From Leptobrachium leishanense (taxonomy: Eukaryota; Chordata; Amphibia; Anura; Megophryidae), in assembly GCA_009667805.1 (NCBI GenBank), contig CM019075.1:16499715-16563714 (forward strand): 64,000 bases of DNA, written 5' to 3'. Each line of letters opens with the position of its first letter. Positions within the stretch are counted from its first letter, which is position 1. This document shows positions 1 to 9,575 of this stretch, in pieces. Below the pieces are notes generated by a model that saw only the letters and a program-made list of their open reading frames with translations, was not told where the DNA came from and did not search any database. Made by a program: the position numbers and the translations under genes.

Positions 1-325
1 CGGAAATACTTCCAAAATACGAATTAATAAATTTTCAAATGAATTGCGATTCGGAACTAAACAAATGCACGTCTCTAGTGAGTCACCACATTTAGCATAT
101 TCAGATCTGGATGATTATATTTGGATCGGTTCAGATCAGTTTGGGATTTTTAATATTTGAGAGCAATACGGCCTTTTGATTGAAGAAATCTGTTGGAAAC
201 AAATTGGCGACGTTTAGAAGAGATAGAGTATGCGCAGGAGTTAACGTATCTTGAAGAACTGTATTTCTGTCTTTTCTTAAATAGATAAGTTAGCACGTCT
301 TAAACTATAGATAAGTAACTATTGT
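1..325. other. 3' flank of the first TAS2R gene
   Basis: No gene is visible. Bases from about 224 to 325 match the block at about 4573-4655 downstream of the second receptor gene, so this is the distal part of the duplicated 3' flank. It is now separated from its gene by the insertion at 330-1478. Nothing recognisable in 1-223. Confidence 0.6.
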
Positions 326-1482
326 TTAACCCCTTAGTGACCGGGCGGTTTTACACAAATCCGTCCTTTAGTGAAAGCTGCTGTTTTTACGTTTCTGCGC
401 TGTTAGTGTTTAGGTCAAATTTTCCTCTTACTCGCTTATTCAACCCACACATATTATTCACCATTTTTCCTGCCATTAAATGGACTTTCTAAAAATAACA
501 TTATTTCCACCACACATATTATACACCATTTTTCCCGCCATTAAATGGACTTTCTAAAAATACCATTATTTCCATCATATCGAATAATTTAATATAAAAA
601 AATATAAAATATGATGAAAAAATAGTGAAAACACACTTTTTCGTAATTTAATCCCCAAAATCTACAACCACCAAAAAAGACCCTGGCTAAATAGTTTCAA
701 AATTTTGTCCCGAGAATAGAAATACCCAATTTTTACATGTTTTTGCTTTTTAACCCCTTCACTGCTGAGCCAGTTCACCTATGTGCGTTGAGCTCATTCT
801 GACCATTTTATGCTAATTATTTTTAGATGACAGACTAGGTACTATTTAACTAAACCACCCCAGACAAAAAAATTACAAAAAACAAACAATTTTTTTACTT
901 TTTATTTATTTTTTAAAATGTTATTCTTACATCAAACTTGGTCATGTTTGGTATCATTGGAAAGGCCATGATTAGGCCTTTCCAAAGATGTCAACCATGA
1001 CCCTCTAGCTGCCAGGATCGGGAGATAAGGGGATCCAAAGGATCCCCCTATCTCTACATGGCAGCTAAGGGGTTAACTGGCCCACTGACATACTCACACA
1101 TATGGTGAGGATGTCAGTGGGTGGGGGTGACCTGGAGGCTTGGCTGACTCTCCCCTTTCCAACAGTGCAACTTGTATCGCTCTGGCTTAAACGGTTGGGG
1201 AGAAAGAGGACTCCGAAGGAGCCCCCTCCCCTTACAGAATTTTGCCCACTGGCGATGGCCGATGATGTCATCACGCAGCGTGATGACATCATCGGATTGG
1301 CCGGCCCCCAGGAAACGGCAAGGCAAGCTTCAAGCTTGCCATTGACATCGTGGGAGCTGGCGAGGAAGGTGAGTTTCAGCGGGGAGGTTAGGAGCCTGCT
1401 GACGTACCATGTACATTCGCGGTTCTAAGGGAGACACGTGGGCAAGACGTTCATGGTATGTCAGCGGTCTGGAAGGGGTTAA
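326..1482. mobile_element. piggyBac-like non-autonomous element, TTAA target duplication
   Basis: The element (330-1478) is bounded by TTAA at 326-329 and 1479-1482. Its ends are inverted: CCCCTTAGTGACC on the left and GGAAGGGG on the right. The paralogous flank at about 4640-4670 runs straight through this point (ctattgtgtaaatatagtcac), which is an empty site apart from one base in the target. Inside are a direct duplication of about 80 bp near 435-560 and a second TTAA-bounded unit. No transposase is present. The superfamily call rests on the TTAA target and the end sequence, not on a protein. Confidence 0.75.
751..1076. mobile_element. nested TTAA-bounded MITE
   Basis: TTAA at 751-754 is followed by CCCCTTCACTGC, and GCAGCTAAGGGG precedes TTAA at 1073-1076. 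These are near-perfect inverted ends on a 318-bp body. It sits inside the larger TTAA element, either as a later insertion or as a composite end. A short palindrome around 1022-1052 (gggatcc...ggatccc) lies within it. No coding capacity. Confidence 0.55.
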
Positions 1483-1550
1483 ATATAGTCACGTAATATT
1501 CTAAGTGACCTTGTGTTGAATGTTGTTATTGAATCATTACATAAGCGAGT

Positions 1551-2489
1551 CTACATGGCAGGTGAATTAGTGCACAGACCAAATATGATGCTTTTAAATT
1601 TCATATACAGGTTAGACTTTGCTTTAATCAGGATCACTGGGAACAACATGAGGCCAATATTTGTTGCAATAGCACAAAAAAACCCAATATATTCTTCTGA
1701 AATTTTATATAAAGCTACTATGGTAGTAACATAAATACAAACATTGAGTGTCAAGAGAGAGAGGATGGTTTTCACTGCGTGAACGTGAATTTTGACGCTT
1801 GCACTTCGGAGACCCTGTGCATTGCCTTTTATTATCTTCATGTGTCTGCCGAGAGAGATGACGATTGATAAAGCCGACATCGATAAAATCAAGAAGGCCA
1901 GCGACGTCAAGATTCCATATATTACATAGGAGGGAATGAGACTTTTATTAATAGTGAATGTTGCCGATGCATTTTGAAGACAGTTTTCGATGAATTTGCC
2001 GGATCGTGTGTCACAAGACCGGTACCAAAAAAAGGGAAAGCTGAGCAACAATGATCCCAGGAGAGATGGAATCGGAATCCATGGAGCTATAGCAGATAGG
2101 ACATTTTGCAGAGTGATGTAGAACCTCTTTTGCAGGTTGAGTATTTTCAGGCAGAAGTGGACGCAGAGCCAGGTGCATAACCAGAGGTTACAGGAGAGTA
2201 TCGCAAAATGAAATATCATGTAGAGTTTTTTCCTTAACAGTATGGCAAAAGTGCCAGGAGAACTCAATTTTACTGTAAACACAATGAACCTCATGAGTCC
2301 GTACAACACGTTTGAGACACTGATCCAGGTTATTAATTTATCGCTTAAGTTAAGAAACTTGTTCTTGATCCGTTCTTGCAGATTTACTGCGATAATGAAC
2401 AGGCTTCCTGAAAATGTAGCTGTCACTGCAATCATGTCTAAAATGCCCATGAGAATGTACACAGAAGGTGACAACCCATGTTCTGTCAT
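1551..2489 (-). CDS. bitter taste receptor, type 2 (TAS2R), intact
   Basis: A 312-aa single-exon seven-transmembrane receptor. TAS2Rs are plasma-membrane GPCRs of taste and other chemosensory cells that bind bitter compounds and signal through gustducin-type G proteins. Family marks visible here: SGSLFIIAVN in TM1 (27-36), LITWISVSN in TM2 (52-60), WLCTWLCVHFCLKI in TM3 (103-116, matching the family's W..T.L...F..LKI pattern), an N-glycosylation sequon NAS in the second extracellular loop where TAS2Rs carry a conserved site, HVHAVK entering TM6, and FPVILIKAKSNL in TM7. The ATG at 2489 gives the usual short N-terminus and a length typical of the family. It is a tandem duplicate of the gene at 4724-5662, about three quarters identical by eye, on the same strand. 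The clade within frog TAS2Rs cannot be fixed without a tree, so no numbered symbol is given. Confidence 0.93.
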   Translation of the reverse strand: MTEHGLSPSVYILMGILDMIAVTATFSGSLFIIAVNLQERIKNKFLNLSDKLITWISVSNVLYGLMRFIVFTVKLSSPGTFAILLRKKLYMIFHFAILSCNLWLCTWLCVHFCLKILNLQKRFYITLQNVLSAIAPWIPIPSLLGSLLLSFPFFWYRSCDTRSGKFIENCLQNASATFTINKSLIPSYVIYGILTSLAFLILSMSALSIVISLGRHMKIIKGNAQGLRSASVKIHVHAVKTILSLLTLNVCIYVTTIVALYKISEEYIGFFCAIATNIGLMLFPVILIKAKSNLYMKFKSIIFGLCTNSPAM

Positions 2490-2705
2490 TTTATAGAGTC
2501 AGTCTAGCTATTCACCGGTCCAAACACCAATGTTCAGTTTGAATTGTGCATTACAAGATGTGTCTCTCGTACTCACAATATCTGATATAGCTCTGAAATT
2601 CAAGCTGGGCATCATGCAAATGTCTGCATGTAATTATACACCTTGATCGACTTTCATACGTTCCATGCAATGAGGTAGTTTGGCTTTCTTTCATATTTTG
2701 CAAAT
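2490..2705 (-). promoter_or_regulatory. conserved 5' flank shared by the two duplicated TAS2R genes
   Basis: About 215 bp directly upstream of the start codon align closely with 5663-5885 upstream of the paralog, down to the shared stretch ending near tattttgcaaat. This is the proximal promoter region carried along in the duplication. No TATA box is obvious. Regulatory function is inferred from position only. Confidence 0.45.
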
Positions 2706-3480
2706 GTTTTTTGTTGAAATGAAACAGGTGACTGTTCTAGTGTTCTCTATTATGCAACATTTACCAAAGAAGAAAGTGAGAAAGGAGACCTTAACAACTG
2801 GTAATACTAGATCAAACATCATGTTACATCTGCACACCCCTTCCAAACATGAATTATAAAGACATAGGTTATCTGTGTGTGTCTGTATGTAAATGTGTGT
2901 ATGTGTTTGTGTAAATGTATGACTAAAGGGGTTATTCAAAGTACAAAGAACACTCTTTCATTTGACACACTTCAGTGCGAATTGGCGAGTTCAATTTGCT
3001 GACCCTGTAGGTCAGCATTCACCGCAGGGTCGCCGAAATTGATCCGCCGAACGCCGCCGATAAACCCGCTGAACGCATCCAATAAACCGCTGATAAACTG
3101 TTGAACGCAGCCGACGATCCACCGAACGCCTTCGATCAGCGGCCAAAAAAGATGATCAGCCGAACAGGGATAAAACGAAAAAAAAAACATTTAAAAGGCA
3201 TTTAAAGCAAAAAAATAATGCATGAAAATATACAAGGTCCTTTGAATAATAAAAAGGCCATAAAAAAAAATTGGTCTCCAAACTGGTTGAAAAAAAATCC
3301 CGAAAAATTCCTAAAAAAATTCTAAAAAGTAAAATAAATACTTTTTGCTGCAAATTAAAATAATAATGGTTGGATAAAAAAACTATAAAAATAGGAAATT
3401 ATTTTTACATTGAAACATATGGTTTATGTATGTAGGAAGATATTTATTAAACAACATTTTAAATAAGTAAAATGGCGGCC
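2706..3480. other. intergenic, low-complexity and unclassified repeat
   Basis: Holds a degenerate TG-rich microsatellite (about 2872-2925), a GC-richer stretch of short repeated ccgaacgc/ccgataaac motifs (about 2985-3170), and then strongly A/T-rich sequence (3175-3400). No gene is supported. Confidence 0.5.
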
Positions 3481-4259
3481 TCTTCCACCTATATGGATTG
3501 TCCCTTCCACCAACAAGTACATGCCCCTCCTTACCAGGGCGTATTGACCCTATTGTTATGATTTAAAGTAGGGTCATTGGACTTTACTAATCGGATGGAA
3601 TGTAGGTGTATAGTCATTGGCCTCCACCATTGCTCATGGAATTGTGACTCAATAAAGTATTAACAGATTACTTAGCTGTTGCAGTAAAATTTGAGCTTGG
3701 GGAACTTGCTTGTATAATGTAATTATTTCTAACAAAAGTAGGAGATTGATTCAGGTTCTGCTAATATGGGGGGGAGCCTGGGAATGTCAATTATTTTTAG
3801 TTCCGATATTGTTTCATTTGGGTTTTGGTCTCCCCTCTCTAGTGGTCTGGGAGAGCGAGGAATTTTCTTTAGGGCAGATCCATTGGACTAATGAATATAT
3901 ATGAGGTAGACTGGTGGGCCTTTATTTATGCCTTTAAAGGCCCACCAGTCTACCTCATGTCTGACAAGCAGCATGAGCAGGTATGGTTTGCTATACAGCA
4001 GCCTGTGGTTTCATTTTTGGATAGGACTCGCCCTCATTAGAGGTGCCTTGACGCTGGTGGGCGAGCTTAGTCTTATAATGGCCATTGATAAGAAACCAAG
4101 CCTCTAATTGTGTTTAGTTTCACACGGTATAATGGGAATAAGCGCAGATGACATTTTTTTCTTTGTTATGTTTCACACATGTTATTGGGCTGGATGCATT
4201 TGGTGGTTGCAGCCGCCCCATCGGGGAATAGGTGCGACCCCACCCCTCCAGTACTATAA
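3481..4259. other. intergenic, probable unclassified transposon remnant
   Basis: No gene seen. The stretch has a different, GC-richer texture than its flanks and contains the perfect hairpin at 3901-3958. It looks like the body of an unrecognised repeat, but no termini or target duplication could be assigned. Confidence 0.35.
3901..3958. repeat. perfect 24-bp inverted repeat (hairpin)
   Basis: Arms 3901-3924 and 3935-3958 are exact reverse complements (atgaggtagactggtgggcc plus ttta, and its complement), with a 10-nt loop. A transcript of either strand would fold into an uninterrupted 24-bp stem. Confidence 0.8.
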
Positions 4260-4723
4260 TGAATATATATGAAATTAAAGAATAGAAAAAAGTGCACAAT
4301 TAGATTCAAGACAATATATTTCAGTCATTTATTTAGTGATACATTGTATTTAGACATAAATTTAACAACATTCAGTAAACATTACTTAAAACGTCCCTAT
4401 GTTATGCAATGACTAATTCTAATTTTTCTCACCCTAAATTTTATCCTTCAAACAAAACTCTTATACAGTTTATTTTACACAAAAATATAAATATAACAAA
4501 AGACAACTTGTTAATCATCATTCATCTTCTACAAAAAGTTATTTGTTTCTTAAACAGCAAGTTAAAGTAACTTAACTCGAAGAACTGTATTTCTGTCTTT
4601 CCTTAAATAGATCAGGTAGCACATCTTAAACGATAGATAAGTAACTATTGTGTAAATATAGTCACATAATATTCTAAGTGACCTTTTGATGGATGTCATT
4701 ATTGAATCACTATATAAACGAGT
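4260..4723 (-). other. 3' flank of the second TAS2R gene
   Basis: A/T-rich. From about 4573 to the stop codon it aligns with the split 3' flank of the first receptor gene (224-329 plus 1479-1550). This is the version without the piggyBac-like insertion. No other feature. Confidence 0.6.
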
Positions 4724-5662
4724 CTATATTGCAGGTGAATTAATGCACGGACAGAATATGATGCTTTTAAGTGTCTTATACAGGTTAGACTTTGCTTTCA
4801 TCAGGATCACTGGGAAGAACATGAGGCCAAGATTTGTTGCAATAGAACAATAAGACACAATATTCTCCTCTGAAACTTTATATAAAGCTACTGTGGCAGC
4901 AACATAATTAAAAACATTGAGTGTCAAGAGAGAGAGGATGGTTTTCACTGCGTGAACGTGAATTTTGACGCTGGCACTTTGGCGACCCTGTGCATTGTCT
5001 TTCATTGTCTTCATGTGTCTGCAGAGGGAGACGATGATGGATAAAGCCGAGGTTGATAAAATCAGGAAGGCCAGCGACGAGACGATTCCGTATACCACAT
5101 AGTAAGGAAAGAGACTTTTATTGAAAGCTACTGTCATAGATGCATTTTGAAGACAGTTGTTGACTAATTTCCTGGATTGTATGTCACAAGTTCGGTACCA
5201 AAAAAAGGGAATGCTGAGCAACCATGATCCCAGGAGAGATGGAATTGGAATCCATGGAAATATAGCAGATAAACCATTTTGCAGAGTGACATAGAACCTC
5301 TTTTGCAGGTTGAGTATTTTCAGGCAGAAGTGGACGCAGAGCCAGGTGCATAACCAAAGGTTACAGGAGAGTATCGCAAAATTAAATATCATGTATAATT
5401 TTTTCCTTAACAAAATGCCAAAACCGTCTGGAGAATTCAGTTGTAATATAAACCCAATGACCCTCATGAGTCCGTACGACATGTTTGAGACACTGATCCA
5501 GATTATTAGTTGATCGCTTACGTTAAGATATTTGTTCTTGATCCAGTCTTGCAGATTTACTGCGATAATGAACATGCTTCCTGAAACCGAAGCTGTCAAT
5601 GCAATCACATCGAAAGGTTTTGTGACGATAAACACAGTAGACATCAACCCTTGCTCTGCCAT
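4724..5662 (-). CDS. bitter taste receptor, type 2 (TAS2R), intact
   Basis: 312-aa intact single-exon TAS2R, the tandem paralog of the gene at 1551-2489. The shared core includes SGSMFIIAVN in TM1, ISVSNMSYGLMR in TM2, WLCTWLCVHFCLKI in TM3, an NAS sequon in the second extracellular loop, HVHAVKTILSLL in TM6 and FPVILMKAKSNL in TM7. The ATG at 5662 is the first in frame and gives the same N-terminal length as the paralog. Divergence concentrates in the N-terminus, the TM2/first-loop region, and TM7/C-terminus, while TM3 and the second intracellular loop are almost unchanged. That is what one expects of receptors retuned for ligands while keeping G-protein coupling (inference). Both flanks are duplicated too, so the copying unit was larger than the coding region. 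Confidence 0.93.
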   Translation of the reverse strand: MAEQGLMSTVFIVTKPFDVIALTASVSGSMFIIAVNLQDWIKNKYLNVSDQLIIWISVSNMSYGLMRVIGFILQLNSPDGFGILLRKKLYMIFNFAILSCNLWLCTWLCVHFCLKILNLQKRFYVTLQNGLSAIFPWIPIPSLLGSWLLSIPFFWYRTCDIQSRKLVNNCLQNASMTVAFNKSLFPYYVVYGIVSSLAFLILSTSALSIIVSLCRHMKTMKDNAQGRQSASVKIHVHAVKTILSLLTLNVFNYVAATVALYKVSEENIVSYCSIATNLGLMFFPVILMKAKSNLYKTLKSIIFCPCINSPAI

Positions 5663-5885
5663 TTTAGAGAGTCAGCCTAGTGATTCACTGGTTCAAACAA
5701 CGCCAACATTCAATGTGAATTGTGTATTACAAGATGTCTCTCTCGTACTCGCAATATCTGATATAGCTCAGAAATCCAAGCTGGGCATCATGCAAATGTC
5801 TCCTTGTAGTTATACACCTTGATTGACGTTCATACGTTCCATGCAATGAGATAGTTTGGCTTTCTTTCTTATTTTGCAAATATTC
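5663..5885 (-). promoter_or_regulatory. conserved 5' flank, paralogous to 2490-2705
   Basis: The upstream sequence aligns with the matching block of the first receptor gene. Similarity fades near 5885, marking one edge of the duplicated unit. Promoter role inferred from position. Confidence 0.45.
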
Positions 5886-6230
5886 TCTCTTTGTTGAATT
5901 GGAGGAAGTGATTCTTCCAGTGTTGCCTATTACTCATGACATACTGAAGGAAAAAAAAGGGTCTTTGATGGTGGGATGTTCAAGTCCTAGTTTTCTTCTG
6001 TACCATCCAAGTTCAGCCACCCCATCAGACCTGGATGAAGTGGATGCTGTTACGTCTTTCTGGGAGCTCTCAGCAAGAGGAATCTTCGTGACCTCCTTTC
6101 TTACAGACCTCCACAAGCAAATTCCGGGGTTTTTAAATCGTTATTTTTCAAAAATAATAATAAGGCAGGAATTCAACTTGAATTTTGATTTAATAAATCT
6201 TCATAAAAATGAAAATAAAATTGGAGTACA

Positions 6231-6277
6231 TTCCAACGCGTTTCGTCTCTCGAACAAAACGAGACTTCATCAGGGAA
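6231..6277 (-). ncRNA. hammerhead-ribozyme-like motif, left (inverted) arm of element A
   Basis: Mirror copy of the motif at 6305-6351 with the same core, stems and ACGCGT palindrome, because the two lie in opposite arms of the inverted repeat. A transcript through the whole element would pair the two arms with each other, which would compete with ribozyme folding. Confidence 0.55.
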
Positions 6278-6304
6278 AAAAATATATAATAGATATATAT
6301 TTTT

Positions 6305-6351
6305 TTCCCTGATGAAGTCTCGTTTTGTTCGAGAGACGAAACGCGTTGGAA
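6305..6351 (+). ncRNA. hammerhead-ribozyme-like motif, right arm of element A
   Basis: In order: stem I strand TTCC (6305-6308), core box CTGATGA (6309-6315), one extra A, stem II GTCTC paired with GAGAC (6317-6321 and 6333-6337), core GAAA (6338-6341), a self-complementary ACGCGT (6341-6346), T as the predicted cleavage base (6347), and stem I return strand GGAA (6348-6351). Stem III is too short to close within one molecule, but ACGCGT can pair between two molecules. Small hammerhead variants acting as dimers are known from Penelope-like elements. The extra A after CTGATGA departs from the textbook core. Confidence 0.6.
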
Positions 6352-6815
6352 TGTACTCCAATTTCATTTTCATTTTTATGAATATTTATTAAATCAAAAT
6401 TCAAGTTGAATTCCTGCCTTATTATTATTTTTGAAAAATAACGATTTAAAAACCCCGGAATTTGCTTGTGGAGGTCTGTAAGAAAGGAGGTCACGAAGAT
6501 TCCTCTTGCTGAGAGCTCCCAGAAAGACGTAACAGCATCCACTTCGTCCAGGAGGGGTAATCAAGTACTAGTTATGTGTCCATCTTGGTTTCACATCTTG
6601 TGAGTGTGATTCTAGCGGGGATTCTTCATTGTATATATAATCATTTTTGTATCTGCGATCTGCACCATGGTTTTGTAATTTATTTTACAGATACCTTCCT
6701 GTGTTACCTGATATTGTTTTAGCACTAGGGGGACAGTGCTTTGCAAGACGCAGATACGTATATTTTATTATTATTGACATGGTGGTGGCCACATTTTTTC
6801 TTGTACCCCATCAGA

Positions 6816-8140
6816 CCTAACTGGCCAGAAAGAACAATCTATGCAGTTTTACCACTCAATAAAATATGGATAATAGTGCAGCGCCAGTTAGCCTCAGCTC
6901 ACTGGTAAGTGGTAAAATATACAATGCATGGCATTCATGAAGGCTAGATGATTCCTTTTTCTACGGTCCACCCTATGCAGTTGGTTTATCCCAAAGGGCT
7001 GTGGAAACAAAGGGAAACAACAAATGGTGCAGTACGTCCATATGCATAAAACGCACAATGTATTGAGCCCACATCTGGCACTAGGTAGAATTGCCTTATG
7101 GTTCTCAATGTATATCAGGTGCCCATCAACCTTTTTCCATCACACCGAAATTTTCATACAGCGCCGTCCTGTGGTGAAGGCAAAGTACATTGGGTGCATC
7201 CCTAGCATAATACTGCCATTTAAAATTCGTAGGGGAAAAAACATGTGCCATTTTTGAACTTACGCTCTTTTGAGCCCCATGTGGCTCTTGTAACACGCTT
7301 GTGGAATTTTAAGGAAATTCCCAACCTCCTTGAACCGGAAACATGGTGTACAGCAGTGGATAAAATAAACATTAAAAATAAACAATATTCAAACAGAAAA
7401 TAGCAACCAGAACGCGTTTCGCCAGATGGCTTCTTCAGCTGGTGTCCTCCTATACTTCCTCCTACTGTCACCTTTCATATATGTCCTTAAAGTCTGTAAA
7501 ACTAACGGATTATGAGACTAATTTGTCCCACATGGTGTCTGAGCTCCATCCGCCATCTTGGCGCATACGCCGTTCTCCCACGTTCCACCTTGAAACACGG
7601 AAGTTGTTTATTTCGTCCGCCATCTTGGGCATGCACATTAGCGCCACACTTTATCCCAATACATGGGGGAACTGCACATAACTTCTATAGTTTAAACCGC
7701 TTCAAATTTCTATACTGAACCTATTCCATGATTCCACACATCACATATACAGAAACATGGCCTAAATCTCTGTTGCTTCTGTAAATAGCTAATCTTATTT
7801 TTACTTCCGTGCTAATACTATGTGATTTGTTCATTTACCTTTATCAATCCTGTCATATAAACCATTATATGGCAATCAATAATTAAAACCTTAAGTGCCT
7901 AGTAGTATTTTCATTATAAAGTGCTAATTTATATCCTTAAATCTCCTTAATATATTCTATAGTCCACTATATGTCAATACAATAATCAATTTATATACAT
8001 GACTTCAATATAAAGTGCTATATTTTAATATTATATTAATAAAAACTACAAAATATTAAGTATACACAAAGCAAATATATTACTATATAAATAATTTAAT
8101 TATTTTTAACCAAAAATGCATTGAAAGCAGTCACAAGCTA
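6816..8140. other. intergenic; repeat carrying a second hammerhead-like motif
   Basis: No gene. Region 6860-7700 has the texture of a repeat and contains the motif at 7406-7443. Region 7740-8140 is plain A/T-rich sequence with nothing recognisable. Element boundaries were not resolved. Confidence 0.4.
7406..7443 (-). ncRNA. hammerhead-ribozyme-like motif, independent locus
   Basis: Read on the minus strand: stem I ACCAG, core CTGAAGA, one extra A, stem II GCC-atct-GGC, core GAAA, self-complementary ACGCGT, T, and stem I return CTGGT. Compared with the motif at 6305-6351, the core, the extra A and ACGCGTT are kept, while both stems differ in sequence and still pair. Position 7 of the hammerhead core tolerates any base, so CTGAAGA is acceptable. 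Confidence 0.6.
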
Positions 8141-8261
8141 ATCAAAACCCCATTTCATGCATTTTTAAAGCAGAATTAGTGTGTCCCCCAGCGAAAAAAT
8201 AACATTTTTGTTGAATTTTTCTCCAGTCACCCTGTATTGCTGTAAAGAGGCTGCAAATAAC

Positions 8262-8455
8262 AGTCCCAAACCTCACTCTAACAAACTGCTCAACAAACTT
8301 TACTGCTGCATTACAGCAGACAGGGAGAGTTGTGGGGTCACTCACTGCTGTACAGGAATAAGATTCAGGGGGTTATAATAATTGAAAATCCCTGTACAGT
8401 ACAGATTCAAGGTGTTGTAATGTTCATACACAGGCATTATGCAGCACATACACAG
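8262..8455 (+). repeat. single-copy relative of the 52-bp array at 39.5-41.2 kb
   Basis: From caacaaactttactgctgc to the block aggcattatgcagcacata, the sequence follows 39366-39548 with scattered differences, including the shared ggaaatccctgtacagtacag-like segment. Here the 52-bp unit is present about once; at 39.5 kb it is expanded. The stretch between 8456 and 8729 holds nothing recognisable. Confidence 0.7.
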
Positions 8456-9023
8456 TTATTTTTATATTATACTGGTATTTTTGGAAGCTGCCTTGCTAAT
8501 AATCTCATGATTACTACATCTGAATAAATTGGGATATTATTACTCGATACTTAATGTGGATTATGCACACAAGGCAATAATGTTTTTTCTGCGAGAGTTT
8601 ATGGACTATAAGAGTATTCTCTACCACTGTTGTGTATATTTCTTTGGATATATAATGTTAATAATGTTAAGATATATTTTGATATATAGTTTTAAGACAC
8701 ATTTTGTATAGTATATTTATATACATATACTAGCTTTTGCCCGCGGCTTCGCTCGTGGATTTTGGGATATGTTACAATTGTTTTTAAAAGAAGCATGATG
8801 TTTTTTGTCCAAACTGTACAAAATATAATTTACAGGTTGATGTAATACGGAATGTTTATTGCAGACGTTAGTCAGAGCCTAATTGCTACAAAACAAAGTT
8901 GTTTCATTCATATGCGTCTATAAATTTGTAAATTACATTACATGTATATTTTTGAATGTAAATGCTAACAGATGAGACAGACAAAAAAAATGTTTTTAGC
9001 ATCTGGAACATAGAATTTTAAAA

Positions 9024-9400
9024 CTATTTGAGTACTTCTTTGTAAACTACATTAGTGGTTATTCTTTCAGGTGCTTGGATAAGAGAGTTAGGTGAGCTCA
9101 CTCTGGAACAGGCAACGTAAAACTGCCCATGTGAGAAGCAGACATCTCTTAGGTCAATCCCAGCTACCTTCAAAGACTGCCCCTGAGACTTGTTGATGGT
9201 CATCACAAAACAAACCTTTAGGGTGAACTGAAGTCTTTTGAATTGAAACAGATAATCTGAAGGTATAAGAGGTATTCGTGATATGAACACCGACTCCCCC
9301 GCCCAGAGCCGGTTAGCACTGTAGCTTCAATCACATTTCTGTGGAGTGCTTTTACTTGCAATTTGATGCCATTACAGAGCTTAGGTGGGTTGAGGTTCTC
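9024..9400 (-). pseudogene. Helitron Rep/helicase, C-terminal remnant
   Basis: The open frame at 9024-9290 contains MTINKSQGQSLKVAGIDLRD and HGQFYVACSRVSSPNSL, the late helicase motifs of Pif1-type Helitron helicases. Just upstream, another frame (about 9290-9400) carries KLCNGIKLQVKALHRNVIEA, which belongs to the same protein, so at least one frameshift separates them. The Rep nuclease and most of the helicase are missing. It was a rolling-circle transposition enzyme and is now non-functional. Confidence 0.85.
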
Positions 9401-9424
9401 CTGTAATATCACAGGTTCTCCCAC

Positions 9425-9575
9425 ACTGGAGTATTGAGGGTGTGCGTGAGGCCTGGCTGTGAGAAGGAAGCAGACAGGCTGGAGCAGTGAGGGAGTGTGC
9501 AAGCCCTGGCTGTGAGAGGGAAACAGACATGCAGGAGCAGTGAGGGAGCGTGTGAGGCCTGGCTGTGAGAGGAGC
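9425..9575. repeat. short tandem duplication, about 54-bp unit
   Basis: A unit with core gcctggctgtgagagg...agcagtgagggag is repeated nearly three times inside the Helitron. The overlapping frames on the minus strand (PSLLQPVC... types) are by-products. Confidence 0.7.

Larger units (their letters stand above)
6020..6815 (+). mobile_element. snap-back retroelement-like insertion A, 12-bp target duplication
   Basis: CCCCATCAGACC occurs at 6020-6031 and 6804-6815. Between them, left arm 6032-6287 and right arm 6295-6550 are near-perfect reverse complements of 256 bp each around a 7-bp centre, followed by a unique 253-bp tail ending ccacattttttcttgta. The left arm starts immediately after the target duplication. 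Both arms carry a hammerhead-like motif. A long target duplication, an inverted 5' copy and a one-sided tail recall Penelope-like elements, whose terminal repeats are often inverted and can carry hammerheads. No reverse transcriptase is present, so this classification is an inference. Open frames inside are mirror images of each other and are not genes. Confidence 0.7.

Noticed and set aside
5899..6542. Two similar frames on opposite strands (137 and 90 codons)
   Set aside because: They are mirror images of the same non-coding arm of the snap-back element.
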